From NCBI GenBank assembly GCA_038319025.1, contig JBBQCW010000005.1, forward strand, positions 132,214 to 196,213: 64,000 nt of DNA, read 5' to 3'. Positions 8,874-17,244 of the stretch are shown here, one piece after another (within the stretch, counting starts at the first letter, position 1; every line of letters starts with the position of its first letter). Origin of the DNA: JBBQCW01 sp038319025 (GTDB lineage Bacteria > Actinomycetota > Thermoleophilia > Solirubrobacterales > Solirubrobacteraceae). The notes beneath the pieces are model-generated. The model was not told the origin of the DNA. It saw only the letters and a list, made by a program, of their open reading frames with translations, and searched no databases. Made by a program: the position numbers and the translations under genes.

Positions 8874-9577
8874 TGGAACTTGACGTCGTGACGCTTTTCC
8901 CCGAGTGGTTTGAATGGTTCTCGCTGCAGCGTCACGTACGCAACGCGGTGGAGCGCGGGCATCGAGTCCGCGCACTGAACCCGCGCGAACACACGCCCCT
9001 CACCGGCGGCCAGGTCGACGACACGCCTTTCGGCGGCGGTGCGGGGATGGTCCTGCGCGTCGACGTGATGGACGCTGCGCTGCGCGCTTTCTACGGCGTC
9101 GACCCGCTCGAGCTGCGCACGCAGCGCCGAGTGATCGCGCTGACCCCTGGCGGGCGTGTGCTCGACGAGGAGTACGTCAACGAGCTGGCCGCCGAGCCCG
9201 CGGTCACGCTGCTGTGCGGCCGGTACGAGGGGTTTGACGAGCGCATCGTGCAGCACTTCGCCTCCGACACACTGTCGGTGGGGCGGTATGTGCTATCCGG
9301 GGGCGAACTGGCCGCGATGGTGGTGTGTGACGCGGTGCTTCGCAAGCTGCCTGGGGCGCTCGGCCACGAGGAGTCAGCGGTCGAGGAATCGTTCAGCGCC
9401 GCTCTGGGCGGTGACCCTGAGTACCCGCACTACACGCGCCCCGCGGAGTACCGCGACTGGTCGGTACCCAGCGTGCTGTTGTCCGGCCATCACGCAGAGA
9501 TCGCCACGTGGCGTCGGGACCGCAGCCGGGAGCGCGGGGCCGACGGGGCGGGCGAAGCCGGATCTTCGCTATCCTGA
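8873..9577 (+). CDS. trmD: tRNA (guanine37-N1)-methyltransferase TrmD
   Basis: 234 aa, a SPOUT-class enzyme that makes m1G37 and prevents frameshifting. It opens MELDVVTLFPEWF and contains the trefoil-knot AdoMet motifs LCGRYEGFDERI (about 112-123) and SVGRYVLSGGELAAM (about 134-148), plus YTRPAEYRDWSVPSVLLSG near the C-terminus. The start overlaps the rimM stop. Length is normal. Confidence 0.96.
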   Translation: MELDVVTLFPEWFEWFSLQRHVRNAVERGHRVRALNPREHTPLTGGQVDDTPFGGGAGMVLRVDVMDAALRAFYGVDPLELRTQRRVIALTPGGRVLDEEYVNELAAEPAVTLLCGRYEGFDERIVQHFASDTLSVGRYVLSGGELAAMVVCDAVLRKLPGALGHEESAVEESFSAALGGDPEYPHYTRPAEYRDWSVPSVLLSGHHAEIATWRRDRSRERGADGAGEAGSSLS

Positions 9578-9629
9578 GCCGTTCGCGCGGCGCCCTCTCC
9601 CGACCCCGCAGCGCCGCCTCCTCTCGCTT

Positions 9630-10196
9630 ATGAGCACGATCATCGAAAACCTCGAGCGCACTCAGCTGCGCCGCGTTCCCTCTTTCGCCCCGGGCGACCG
9701 GGTCAAGGTCCACTTCCAGGTCATCGAGGGCACGCGTAAGCGCACCCAGGTGTTCGAGGGCGTGGTCATCAAGCGCCAAGGCCATGGCGCCCGCGAGACG
9801 TTCACCGTCCGCAAGCAGTCGTTCGGCGTCGGCGTGGAGCGCACGTTCCCGGTCCACTCGCCGAAGATCGAGAAGATCGAGGTCTCCGCTCGCGGTGACG
9901 TGCGTCGCGCCAAGCTCTACTACTTGCGCGACCGTGTCGGCAAGAGTGCCCGTGTGCGCGAGAAGCGCTACACCGGCCCAGAGGAGAACGTCGTTCCCGG
10001 CCTGCTGTTCGAGGATGAGCCGCAGGGTGCCGTCGACGCTGACGGCAACTCGCCCGAGGATGTCGTGCTCGAGGCGACGGACGTCGATGTGGCCGTCGAG
10101 GCCACGACGGCCGACGCCGACGCTCCGGCGGAGGCCGTAGCCGACGCCGCGCCCGAGGCAGTCGATCCGGCTGCCGCTGACCACGCGCAGGCGTGA
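9630..10196 (+). CDS. rplS: 50S ribosomal protein L19 with acidic C-terminal extension
   Basis: 188 aa against about 115 for typical bL19. Residues 1-118 are a normal L19 (FAPGDRVKVHFQVIEGTRKR, FTVRKQSFGVGVERTFPVHSP, AKLYYLRDRVGKSARV). The extra 70 residues are Ala/Asp/Glu/Val-rich with no basic patches and look disordered. The extension runs in frame to the lepB gene, whose GTG start overlaps the rplS stop (GTGA). The ATG was chosen because it gives the family N-terminus; the frame is open further upstream inside trmD but in the wrong phase for it. L19 sits at the 30S-50S interface. Confidence 0.94.
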   Translation: MSTIIENLERTQLRRVPSFAPGDRVKVHFQVIEGTRKRTQVFEGVVIKRQGHGARETFTVRKQSFGVGVERTFPVHSPKIEKIEVSARGDVRRAKLYYLRDRVGKSARVREKRYTGPEENVVPGLLFEDEPQGAVDADGNSPEDVVLEATDVDVAVEATTADADAPAEAVADAAPEAVDPAAADHAQA

Positions 10197-10807
10197 CACC
10201 CGCCGAAAAGCGTGAGAAGTCGACGCTCGGCTCGATCGTCGAGCTGGTCATCATCGTCGCCGTGGCGCTTGGGCTCGCGCTCGGGATCCAGGCTTTCCTG
10301 ATCAAGCCGTACCGAATTCCCAGCGAGTCCATGGTCCCGACGCTTCAGGTCGGCCAGCGCGTGCTCGTGAACCGGTTGGGCACCCACTTCGGCGACCCGC
10401 ATGTGGGCGACATCCTGGTCTTCCACCCGCCCAAGGGCGCGGAGGCCAATCAGTGCGGCGCGCCCCTGCACGCCGGCCAAGCGTGCACGTTGCCGACCAA
10501 TCAGGAAGCGGACGTCAACTACATCAAGCGCGTGGTCGGTGAGCCTGGTGACACGATCTCGATCGTCGGTGGCCACGTGATCCGTAATGGCAAGCGCGAG
10601 AAGGATTCGTACATCGCGCAATGCGGGGGTGCGCCAGGCTGCACCCTGCCGAAGCCGTTCAAAGTTGCCGCCGGGCACTGGTTCATGATGGGCGACAACC
10701 GTGGTGCCTCTGACGACAGCCGATTCTGGGGCCCCGTTCCCAAGTCCTGGATCATCGGCCGAGCTTTCGCCACCTACTGGCCCATCGACCGCATCGGCCT
10801 CCTCTGA
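10193..10807 (+). CDS. lepB: Signal peptidase I
   Basis: 204 aa. This is the membrane serine protease that removes Sec and Tat signal peptides. One N-terminal membrane helix (about 13-33) is followed by the catalytic PSESMVPTL motif with Ser46 as nucleophile, YIKRVVGEPGD with general base Lys112, and the C-terminal box E MGDNRGASDDSRFWGPVP. A Cys-containing insertion (about 83-105) is of the actinobacterial kind. The GTG start overlaps the rplS stop by 4 bp, so it is translationally coupled. Confidence 0.95.
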   Translation: MTPAEKREKSTLGSIVELVIIVAVALGLALGIQAFLIKPYRIPSESMVPTLQVGQRVLVNRLGTHFGDPHVGDILVFHPPKGAEANQCGAPLHAGQACTLPTNQEADVNYIKRVVGEPGDTISIVGGHVIRNGKREKDSYIAQCGGAPGCTLPKPFKVAAGHWFMMGDNRGASDDSRFWGPVPKSWIIGRAFATYWPIDRIGLL

Positions 10808-10817
10808 TCCGACGACG

Positions 10818-11510
10818 GTGCCCGCGGTGGCTGTCGTAAAGGGGTCCAATCGCCGTTCGCGGCGCGCCGCGCCTCGCGCCAGCGGGCGCCGGCTGATAGC
10901 GCACGATCGCGCGCTGGGCGTGCGTTGGGTGGCCGGGGCGGACGAGGCCGGGCGCGGATGCCTGGCCGGCCCGCTGGTGGCCGCCGCCGTGCTGTTGGAC
11001 ATGGACGGCCTCGGCCTGTCCGAGGTGCGGGCGTTGAGCGCGCTCAACGACTCCAAACAGCACACGCCCGAGGCGCGGGAAGAGTTGTATCCCGTGGTGA
11101 TGCGGGTGGCTACTCGCGTTGCGGTCGTGTCCCGCTGTGCGCCCGGTATCGACCTGCGGGGCCTGCATCGCACGAACCTCGACGCGCTGAGCGATGCGCT
11201 CGCCCGCGTGGCCCGGCCTGGTTGCATCTGCCTTTCTGACGGGTTCGCCGTCCCCGAGGTGGGGCATGAGCAGCGCGCCATCGTCAACGGGGATGCCACC
11301 AGCGCCGCAATCGCCGCCGCTTCGATCATCGCCAAGGTCAGTCGCGATCGATTCATGAGGCGGGCCGACCTGCTGCATCCCGGCTGGTCGTTCGGCGCGC
11401 ACATGGGTTATTCCACCCCGGTCCACCGTGCGGCCATCGAAGAACGGGGAGTTTCCGCTCTGCACCGCATGTCGTTCCAGTCGACGGCGTACCCGCAGCT
11501 CGCCCTGTAG
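10818..11510 (+). CDS. rnhB: Ribonuclease HII
   Basis: 230 aa. RNase HII removes ribonucleotides from DNA. The catalytic motif DEAGRGCLAGPLVAAAV starts at residue 42, followed by LNDSKQ, the INGDATSAAIAAASIIAKVSRD block, and GYSTPVHRAAIEERG, all family signatures. The first about 35 residues are a basic extension (RRSRRAAPRASGRR). The start is taken as GTG 10818; GTG 10827 is equally possible. It is the last gene of the rpsP operon. Confidence 0.94.
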   Translation: MPAVAVVKGSNRRSRRAAPRASGRRLIAHDRALGVRWVAGADEAGRGCLAGPLVAAAVLLDMDGLGLSEVRALSALNDSKQHTPEAREELYPVVMRVATRVAVVSRCAPGIDLRGLHRTNLDALSDALARVARPGCICLSDGFAVPEVGHEQRAIVNGDATSAAIAAASIIAKVSRDRFMRRADLLHPGWSFGAHMGYSTPVHRAAIEERGVSALHRMSFQSTAYPQLAL

Positions 11511-11512
11511 CG

Positions 11513-11527
11513 ACGCGGCGGCCGCGT
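11513..11527. terminator. Hairpin between convergent rnhB and yraN
   Basis: Perfect 6-bp inverted repeat ACGCGG-CGG-CCGCGT placed just after the rnhB stop and before the yraN stop on the other strand. There is no U-tract, so it is at best a weak bidirectional terminator. Confidence 0.3.
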
Positions 11528-11539
11528 GGGGGCGAGTCA

Positions 11540-11911
11540 TCAGAAGCAGGCCTCCAGGTGTTCGAGGGACACGAGTCGCCCGCGGGCGTCGATGAGGACT
11601 CCGATCGCGTCGAACCGAATGTCGGTGCGGCGTGGGCGCTGCGGTTCACCTTGCAGCCACGCTGAGGCCATCGCGCGTATGCGTCGTCGCTGGGCCTCAC
11701 GGAAGCCTTCGAACGGGTGTACCGCTGCGCCCGCTCGCCGCGTCTTGACCTCGCAGAAGACGAGGGTGGTGGCGTCGGCCGCGATCACATCGAGCTCGCC
11801 GAAGCGTGTGCGTACGTTCCGGGCCAGGATCGTCATCCCGAGCCTTTCGAGGTGCTCGGCGGCGAGGTGCTCACCGGCGGCGCCGAGGTGATGGCGGAGG
11901 TCATCGGACAT
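11540..11911 (-). CDS. yraN: YraN-family (UPF0102) endonuclease-like protein
   Basis: 123 aa with the Holliday-junction-resolvase-like fold: GAAGEHLAAEHLERLGM, then RTRFGELDVIA and TLVFCEVKTRRAG, which gives the E-x(n)-GELD-x(n)-EVK nuclease motif. The role is uncertain; the family is often next to rnhB and dprA. Here it lies on the opposite strand, convergent with rnhB, whereas it is commonly co-directional, so this locus has been locally rearranged. Confidence 0.85.
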   Translation of the reverse strand: MSDDLRHHLGAAGEHLAAEHLERLGMTILARNVRTRFGELDVIAADATTLVFCEVKTRRAGAAVHPFEGFREAQRRRIRAMASAWLQGEPQRPRRTDIRFDAIGVLIDARGRLVSLEHLEACF

Positions 11912-11995
11912 GTCCGCTCACGCTAGGGCGGAAAGTGTGCCCTGTCTGTCGCGCAGCGTGCCGCTTGCGTGCCTTGACCGCGAGGATTTTGTGAC

Positions 11996-12025
11996 TTGAC
12001 ACGTGACCAAATAGTCACGTATTGT
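11996..12025 (+). promoter_or_regulatory. Promoter with embedded inverted-repeat operator of the ArsR-AHSA1 gene
   Basis: A consensus TTGACA -35 box (11996-12001) and TATTGT -10 box (12020-12025) are 18 bp apart. The spacer is filled by the perfect inverted repeat ACGTGAC-CAAATA-GTCACGT (12001-12020), a typical placement for repression by a dimeric ArsR-type regulator, most simply the one encoded directly downstream. The expected transcription start (about 12032) falls on the start codon, so the message is probably leaderless. Confidence 0.7.
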
Positions 12026-12035
12026 TTTGGTGGAC

Positions 12036-12800
12036 ATGGACGACGTCTTCCGGGCCTTGGCCGATCCGACTCGCCGCAGTCTCCTCGACATGCTGTTCGT
12101 AGAGGACGGGCAGACGCTCACCGCGTTGGAGCAGCACCTCCCGATGACGCGCTTCGGCGTGATGAAGCATCTGAAGGTGCTCGAAGAGGCGGGCCTCGTG
12201 ACCACCAAGAGGCAGGGGCGCGAAAAGCACCACTTCTTGAACGCCGTGCCGATCCGGCTGGTCCATGACCGCTGGGTGAGCAAGTACGCCGAGCCCTGGG
12301 TGGCCGGGCTGAGCGATCTCAAAACACGATTGGAGACGACGATGGAAAAGGTCTACGAGATCTACATCAAGACAACCCCCGAACGCCTGTGGGAGGCGAT
12401 CACCGACAGCGACCTGCGCCAGACTTACAGCTTCGGCGTGAGGATCACGTCCGACTGGACGACGGGTTCGACTTACCGCGCGGAAGCCGGCAGCCCGGAC
12501 ACACCCCAGCTCATCCACGAGGGCGAGAACGTCGAGGTCGACCCGCCACGACGGCTTGTGCAGAACTTCACGGCCCTGTGGGGTGAGGACGTGAAGGCTG
12601 AGGGGCCGACCCGCGTCACCTGGGAGATCGAGCCCGTCGGCGATTCGTGTTGTCTGACCGTCACCCACGACCAGCTTCGTGAGGGCGCCAACGCGCAGTT
12701 GTACGGCGGCTGGCCGATGATCCTGTCCGGTCTGAAGACCCTCTTGGAGACAGGGGAGACGCTGACCACGCCGGGTTCGCTGCGGTACGCGGACCGCTGA
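12036..12800 (+). CDS. ArsR-type HTH regulator fused to an AHSA1/SRPBCC domain
   Basis: 254 aa. Residues 1-90 are an ArsR winged helix (VFRALADPTRRSLLDML, LTALEQHLPMTRFGVMKHLKVLEEAGLV). Residues 105-254 are an AHSA1-like SRPBCC domain (VYEIYIKTTPERLWEAITD, then GPTRVTWEIEPVGDSCCLTV), a helix-grip fold that binds hydrophobic ligands. The fusion suggests a regulator that senses its ligand through the C-terminal pocket. No metal-binding Cys motif of arsenic-type ArsR is seen in the HTH part. ATG 12036 is used; GTG 12030 is possible. The upstream operator suggests autoregulation. Confidence 0.85.
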   Translation: MDDVFRALADPTRRSLLDMLFVEDGQTLTALEQHLPMTRFGVMKHLKVLEEAGLVTTKRQGREKHHFLNAVPIRLVHDRWVSKYAEPWVAGLSDLKTRLETTMEKVYEIYIKTTPERLWEAITDSDLRQTYSFGVRITSDWTTGSTYRAEAGSPDTPQLIHEGENVEVDPPRRLVQNFTALWGEDVKAEGPTRVTWEIEPVGDSCCLTVTHDQLREGANAQLYGGWPMILSGLKTLLETGETLTTPGSLRYADR

Positions 12801-12872
12801 CCGGCACAAAATCGTCCCGAAGTCGTGGCGCAAACGGCGCGCGGCGACACCCACGTGTCACGCGCGTCGTCC

Positions 12873-12878
12873 TAGCGT
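12873..12878 (+). promoter_or_regulatory. -10 box (TAGCGT) of comM, leaderless start
   Basis: TAGCGT lies 7 nt before the GTG start at 12886, with no ribosome-binding site between them. Confidence 0.45.
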
Positions 12879-12885
12879 CGTCGGG

Positions 12886-14400
12886 GTGCTTGCCCATGCC
12901 ACCACATTCGCTCTTGATGGTCTCGGGACCCGACGCGTTCGCGTTGAGGTCGACGTGCGGCCCGGCCTGCCGGCCTTCACGATCGTGGGGCTCGGCGACG
13001 CCGCGGTGCGCGAGGCCCGCGAGCGGGTCCGGGCGGCCATCCTCAACGCCGGTCTTGAGTTCCCGCTGCGCCGGGTCACCGCAAACCTGGCTCCGGCTGA
13101 TCTGCGCAAGATCGGGCCGGGGTTCGACCTGGCGCTGGCGTGCGCAGTGCTCGCGGCCAGCGGTCAGGTGCCAACCCGGTCCCTCGGGGCGCGGGCGCTC
13201 TACGCCGAGCTGTCGCTGAGCGGTGAGCTGCGTCCGTGTCGCGGAGTGTTGGCCGTGGCCGAAGCAACGCGCCGCGCGGGACTCGATGAGATCGTCGTCG
13301 CGAGGGCCGCTGGTCGCGAAGCGGCGCTGGTCCCGGATCTGGGTGTGGCCGCCGTCGCCGGGCTGGCCGAGGTCGTCGAACTGTTGCGCGGCGAGACCGT
13401 GGCGCCTGAGCTCGCCTCTCTGCCGCCGGGCCCGTCAGAGCCGCCCGCCGGGCCAGATCTGGGTGAGGTGCGCGGCCAGCCGCACGCCGCCGAAGGGCTC
13501 ATGATCGCGGCGGCGGGAGGCCACAACCTGTTGATGTGCGGTCCGCCGGGGACGGGCAAGACCATGCTGGCCCGTCGGCTCCCGGGCATTCTTCCGGAGC
13601 TGACTCCGGCCGAAGCGCTCGACGTCACGCGCATCCAGTCGATCGCCGGCCTGCACAGCGGCCAAGAGCTCACGCGCCGGCGTCCGTTTCGAGCGCCTCA
13701 CCACACGATCTCGGCCTCCGGGCTGGTCGGTGGCGGTGCGCCTCCGCGCCCCGGTGAGGTCACGCTGGCCCATCACGGCGTGCTGTTTCTCGACGAGCTG
13801 TCGGAGTTCGCCCGTCCGGCCCTGGAGGCGTTGCGCCAGCCGCTGGAGGACGGCTCCGTCACGATCGTGCGGGCGCAGCGGCCGGCCGTGTTCCCGGCGC
13901 GCTGCATGCTGGTCGCCGCCACCAACCCGTGTCCGTGCGGCCGGGGTGAACCGGATTGCCGATGCTCGCCGCCGGACCGGCTTCGGCACGCGCGCAAGCT
14001 CACCGGTCCGTTGCTGGATCGGATGGACCTCGTGTGCTCGGTCGCCCACCCTCGCGACGATGAGCGGGACCTCTGCGCCCCATCCAGCGCAAGCGCGCGG
14101 GAGCTGGTGCTGCAGGCCCGCGAGCGCCAGCTGCATCGCAGCCGCACCGGCGCGGGCGCGTGTAACGCACAGCTCACCGGCGCCGAGCTTGCGCTGCACG
14201 CCCCGTTGAGTTCAGCGCCGATGCGGCGCCTGGAGCAGACGTGCATACGGGAGCGCATCAGCATGCGCGGGCGTGAGCGCGTGCGGCGTGTCGCGCGCAC
14301 GATCGCCGACATGGAGGGCGTCGCTGACATCACCGCCGCGCACGTGACTCGCGCACTCTGCTTCCGCCAGGACGTCCTTCGCGTTGGTGAGGACGCATGA
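12886..14400 (+). CDS. comM: YifB/ComM-family Mg-chelatase-like AAA+ ATPase
   Basis: 504 aa. The N-terminal ChlI-like domain (about 1-170) is followed by the AAA+ core with Walker A GPPGTGKTML near 219-228, Walker B VLFLDELSEF near 299-308, and the Cys-rich ATNPCPCGRGEPDC loop, then a C-terminal Mg_chelatase_C domain. ComM is a helicase that promotes branch migration during natural transformation. The gene overlaps dprA by 4 bp (ATGA), making a competence/recombination pair. Confidence 0.93.
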   Translation: MLAHATTFALDGLGTRRVRVEVDVRPGLPAFTIVGLGDAAVREARERVRAAILNAGLEFPLRRVTANLAPADLRKIGPGFDLALACAVLAASGQVPTRSLGARALYAELSLSGELRPCRGVLAVAEATRRAGLDEIVVARAAGREAALVPDLGVAAVAGLAEVVELLRGETVAPELASLPPGPSEPPAGPDLGEVRGQPHAAEGLMIAAAGGHNLLMCGPPGTGKTMLARRLPGILPELTPAEALDVTRIQSIAGLHSGQELTRRRPFRAPHHTISASGLVGGGAPPRPGEVTLAHHGVLFLDELSEFARPALEALRQPLEDGSVTIVRAQRPAVFPARCMLVAATNPCPCGRGEPDCRCSPPDRLRHARKLTGPLLDRMDLVCSVAHPRDDERDLCAPSSASARELVLQARERQLHRSRTGAGACNAQLTGAELALHAPLSSAPMRRLEQTCIRERISMRGRERVRRVARTIADMEGVADITAAHVTRALCFRQDVLRVGEDA

Positions 14401-15500
14401 CGGCATGTGGTGCGTGCCTGCGACGCGGGTTCCTTCTGGACCGACTCTCGGGTCACATGGAGACCGTGCGCGGCAAACGCCACTACCTACGAGAGGTCCT
14501 GGCTCTTTCCGACGAAGATCTCATCGCCGCGGTCGGTGGGCGCGAACGCGCTCGCCTGCAATTCGAGCATGACCGCTCCGACGTGACACTCATGCGCCGC
14601 CGCTTGGCCGCGGCCCACATGGTCGGTGTCTGCCGTCATGACGACCGCTATCCGCCGGCGCTGCGCGACCTGCGCGACGCTCCGGCGATCCTGTTCGTCG
14701 CCGGCTCAGTGGAGCGGCTAGTGAGCTGGACAACCGATCCGGCTGCGACTGCGACGGTGGCCATCGTGGGTGCACGTCGGGCGAGCGAGGACGCTCGCGT
14801 CGTCGCCCGCACCATCGCGCGAGATCTCTCGCTCGCGGGAGTTCCGGTCATCAGCGGCATGGCCATGGGCATCGATGCCGCAGCCCATCGCGGGGCGCTC
14901 GAGGGCGGTGCGCAGACGGTCGCGGTGCTAGGCAGCGGCCCGGATGTGGCCTACCCGCTCGGCGAGCGACGCCTGCACGGCGAGCTGATCGAGCGCGCCG
15001 TGGTGGTCTCCGAACTGCCACCGGGCAGCACGGCACGCAAGTGGACGTTCCCTGCTCGGAATCGCATAATCGCGGGGCTCGCGCGGCTGACGATCGTGGT
15101 CGAAGCGGCTGAGCGGTCGGGCTCGCTGATCACCGCCACGTGCGCACAGGACCTGGGCCGAGATGTGGGTGCGGTGCCAGGGCGGCCGATGGCGAGCGGC
15201 ACGCGGGGATCGAACGGGCTGCTGCGCGACGGTTGTGCCGTGATTCGCGATTCGCAGGATGCCCTGGATCAGTTGTTCGGCGCCGGAGCTCGTACGACCG
15301 GGGCGCTCTTGGGTGATACCGGGGCTTTGGATCCTGCGTTGCGCCGGACCTTGGAGGAGGTGCGCGCGGGCGCTGAGACGATCGGCGCCCTGTGTACGGA
15401 CTCCTCGCAGGTGGGTGGAGTGATGGCCGCGCTAGGCGAACTCGAGTTCCTCGGGTATGTCCGCCGAACGGGGGAGGGGCGCTACGTGACGGCGGCGTGA
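14397..15500 (+). CDS. dprA: DNA-processing protein DprA
   Basis: 367 aa. An N-terminal segment begins with CGACLRRG, then a SAM/HhH-like part, then the Rossmann-like DNA-binding fold with VAIVGARRAS, ISGMAMGIDAAAHRGAL, VLGSGPDVAYP and PGRPMASGTRGSNGLLRDG, and a C-terminal winged helix (about 310-367). DprA loads RecA on incoming single-stranded DNA. The ATG overlaps the comM stop, so the two are co-translated. Confidence 0.94.
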   Translation: MTACGACLRRGFLLDRLSGHMETVRGKRHYLREVLALSDEDLIAAVGGRERARLQFEHDRSDVTLMRRRLAAAHMVGVCRHDDRYPPALRDLRDAPAILFVAGSVERLVSWTTDPAATATVAIVGARRASEDARVVARTIARDLSLAGVPVISGMAMGIDAAAHRGALEGGAQTVAVLGSGPDVAYPLGERRLHGELIERAVVVSELPPGSTARKWTFPARNRIIAGLARLTIVVEAAERSGSLITATCAQDLGRDVGAVPGRPMASGTRGSNGLLRDGCAVIRDSQDALDQLFGAGARTTGALLGDTGALDPALRRTLEEVRAGAETIGALCTDSSQVGGVMAALGELEFLGYVRRTGEGRYVTAA

Positions 15501-15512
15501 TACGAACTACCC

Positions 15513-16322
15513 ATGCCGTCTGTGGTTCCCATCTGCCTGTCGATCGCCGGGTCAGATTCCGGCGGCGGTGCGGGCATCCACGCCGATCTCAAGGCGTTCG
15601 CCCGCTGCGGCGTGCACGGCGCCACCGCCATCACCGCCATCACCGCCCAGAACACGGTCGCCGTCCGCTCGGTGACGGCGGTGCCGCCGGAAGTGATCGA
15701 GGCGCAGGTGCACGCCATCGCCGAGGACATGGTCATCGCGGCGGTGAAGATCGGGATGCTCGGTGACCGGGTGACCATCGCGGCCGTCGTTCGAGCGCTG
15801 GACACGCTCCCGCCCGGCACGCCCGTGGTGGTGGACCCGGTGATGGTGGCTGAGTCCGGTGCTCGACTGCTGTCCGAAGACGCCCACGCGGCGCTCCTCG
15901 CCGACATCCTGCCGCGTGCCACCGTGCTGACGCCCAACATCCCGGAAGCTCGCGTTCTCGCGGGCGACGCCCACTCTGACGCCGACGGCGAAGCGCTTGC
16001 GGCCGCTGTGCTTGCGCTCGGGCCGACCGCCGTCGTCCTGACCGGCGGGCATCGCACGGAGGCGGTCGATATCTACCTCGACATTGAGGGGCACACCGCA
16101 CGCATTCGCGGGCCGCGGCATCCCGACGGCGCGGCCCACGGATCGGGCTGCACCCACTCCTCCGCCCTGGCGGCCCACCTGGCACTCGGCGCAACGCCGC
16201 TCGCCGCTGCTCGGGCCGCCCGGTTGATCGCCGCCGAGGCCGTACTGCACGGTCGTCGGGGTGTCGGTGCCGGTGCGGGGCCCGTCGACGCGTTGCACCT
16301 CCCGTACTCCCGGTGGCGCTGA
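15513..16322 (+). CDS. thiD: Hydroxymethylpyrimidine/phosphomethylpyrimidine kinase
   Basis: 269 aa, PfkB/ribokinase-like fold. It contains SIAGSDSGGGAGIHADLKAFA at the substrate-binding N-terminus, the KIGMLGD and VVVDPVMVAESG motifs, LTPNIPEA, and the C-terminal anion hole DGAAHGSGCTHSSALAA. It makes HMP pyrophosphate for thiamine. No other thiamine gene and no TPP riboswitch is seen nearby. It begins 12 nt after dprA. Confidence 0.93.
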   Translation: MPSVVPICLSIAGSDSGGGAGIHADLKAFARCGVHGATAITAITAQNTVAVRSVTAVPPEVIEAQVHAIAEDMVIAAVKIGMLGDRVTIAAVVRALDTLPPGTPVVVDPVMVAESGARLLSEDAHAALLADILPRATVLTPNIPEARVLAGDAHSDADGEALAAAVLALGPTAVVLTGGHRTEAVDIYLDIEGHTARIRGPRHPDGAAHGSGCTHSSALAAHLALGATPLAAARAARLIAAEAVLHGRRGVGAGAGPVDALHLPYSRWR

Positions 16323-16348
16323 ACCTGAGGTGCCATACTCAGGGCACG

Positions 16349-16597
16349 ATGAAGTTCCTTCGGATGAAGCCAGGGCACGGTGAGATTCTGCTCGCCGAAG
16401 GCGATGTCGAGGTGCGCGCCGAGGAGGAGCTGCTGGTCGAGGAGTTCCGACGCCAGCTTGATGCCGGCATGTGGGCGGCCGTACCGGGCGCATCCACCGA
16501 CGGGCGACGCGACGCGACGATGGTCCGCTCGTTCGACGACATCCCCCGTGACGCCGACCGGGTGATCTTCTTTCCCCGCGCGGCCGGCGGGCGCTGA
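16349..16597 (+). CDS. Small conserved-looking protein of unknown function
   Basis: 82 aa; family not recognised. It begins MKFLRMKPGHGEILLAEGD, is acidic in the middle (EVRAEEELLVEEFRRQLD) and ends DADRVIFFPRAAGGR. No membrane segment or signal peptide. A CATACT box 9 nt before the ATG suggests a leaderless transcript. It lies between thiD and another unknown gene, so no function can be inferred. Confidence 0.65.
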   Translation: MKFLRMKPGHGEILLAEGDVEVRAEEELLVEEFRRQLDAGMWAAVPGASTDGRRDATMVRSFDDIPRDADRVIFFPRAAGGR

Positions 16598-16609
16598 GGG
16601 CCCTCCGCC

Positions 16610-17221
16610 GTGCTCATTCCTCTCGCTGCCACTCTCATCGTCATCGGCGTTCTGCTGTTCGAGGTCGCCTTTCCGGCCCTCGAAGAGTTCTCCGAACGCC
16701 GCAAGGCGCGCCGCCACCGCATTCCCGTTGACGACTTTGATCCCGGTCGCGAGCGCCGCGCCGAGCAGCGCGCCCGCACGTTGCTGCGGTCCTGCGTCAG
16801 CGAAGAGGATTGGGAGATGTACCGCGACCTGGGTTTTCTGCGCGTCTGGGGGGCGATTCCCGGCGGGCCGGAACGCAGCCAGAGCGCCGAAGCGCGCCGC
16901 GGCGCGGCATACGCATACCTCCTGTACCCGCATAAGCCGGTCGTCGCCTACCTACCGCAGACGCGGGTGCTGCTCAACGAGTACTGCGTCACGTTCCCGG
17001 ACGAGACTCGGCCCTACGGGAGCGCTCGGCTGCCGGACTCCGACGACGTCCTGGCCAAGTGGATGGCGCTCACCGGTGACGAGCGGCGCCTGATCGCCGA
17101 AGCCAACATGCATCTGCCAGGTCGGCAGATCGATCCTGAGCGCGTGCGTCGCGACCTGTGGCGTCTTAGCGAGTGGGAGCGCGCCCGCATGGAGCGCCAC
17201 CGCCGCCAAGCCGCGCACTGA
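16610..17221 (+). CDS. Membrane-anchored protein of unknown function
   Basis: 203 aa; family not recognised. One N-terminal hydrophobic helix (about 1-25) is followed by a basic stretch (SERRKARRHRI) and a soluble domain containing EEDWEMYRDLGFLRVWG, AYLLYPHKPVVAYLP and LNEYCVTFPDETRPYG. The start is GTG, 12 nt after the previous small gene, so the pair may be one operon. Confidence 0.65.
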   Translation: MLIPLAATLIVIGVLLFEVAFPALEEFSERRKARRHRIPVDDFDPGRERRAEQRARTLLRSCVSEEDWEMYRDLGFLRVWGAIPGGPERSQSAEARRGAAYAYLLYPHKPVVAYLPQTRVLLNEYCVTFPDETRPYGSARLPDSDDVLAKWMALTGDERRLIAEANMHLPGRQIDPERVRRDLWRLSEWERARMERHRRQAAH

Positions 17222-17231
17222 ATGGGTCATC

Positions 17232-17237
17232 TAATGT
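17232..17237 (+). promoter_or_regulatory. -10 box (TAATGT) of ilvD, leaderless start
   Basis: TAATGT lies 7 nt before the GTG start of ilvD at 17245, with no Shine-Dalgarno sequence. Confidence 0.5.
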
Positions 17238-17244
17238 CCGCCGC

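Noticed and set aside
15501..15512. TPP riboswitch or other leader before thiD, and leaders before ilvD or the methyltransferase-like gene
   Set aside because: The gaps are far too short, and -10 boxes sit right at the ilvD and 58027 starts.
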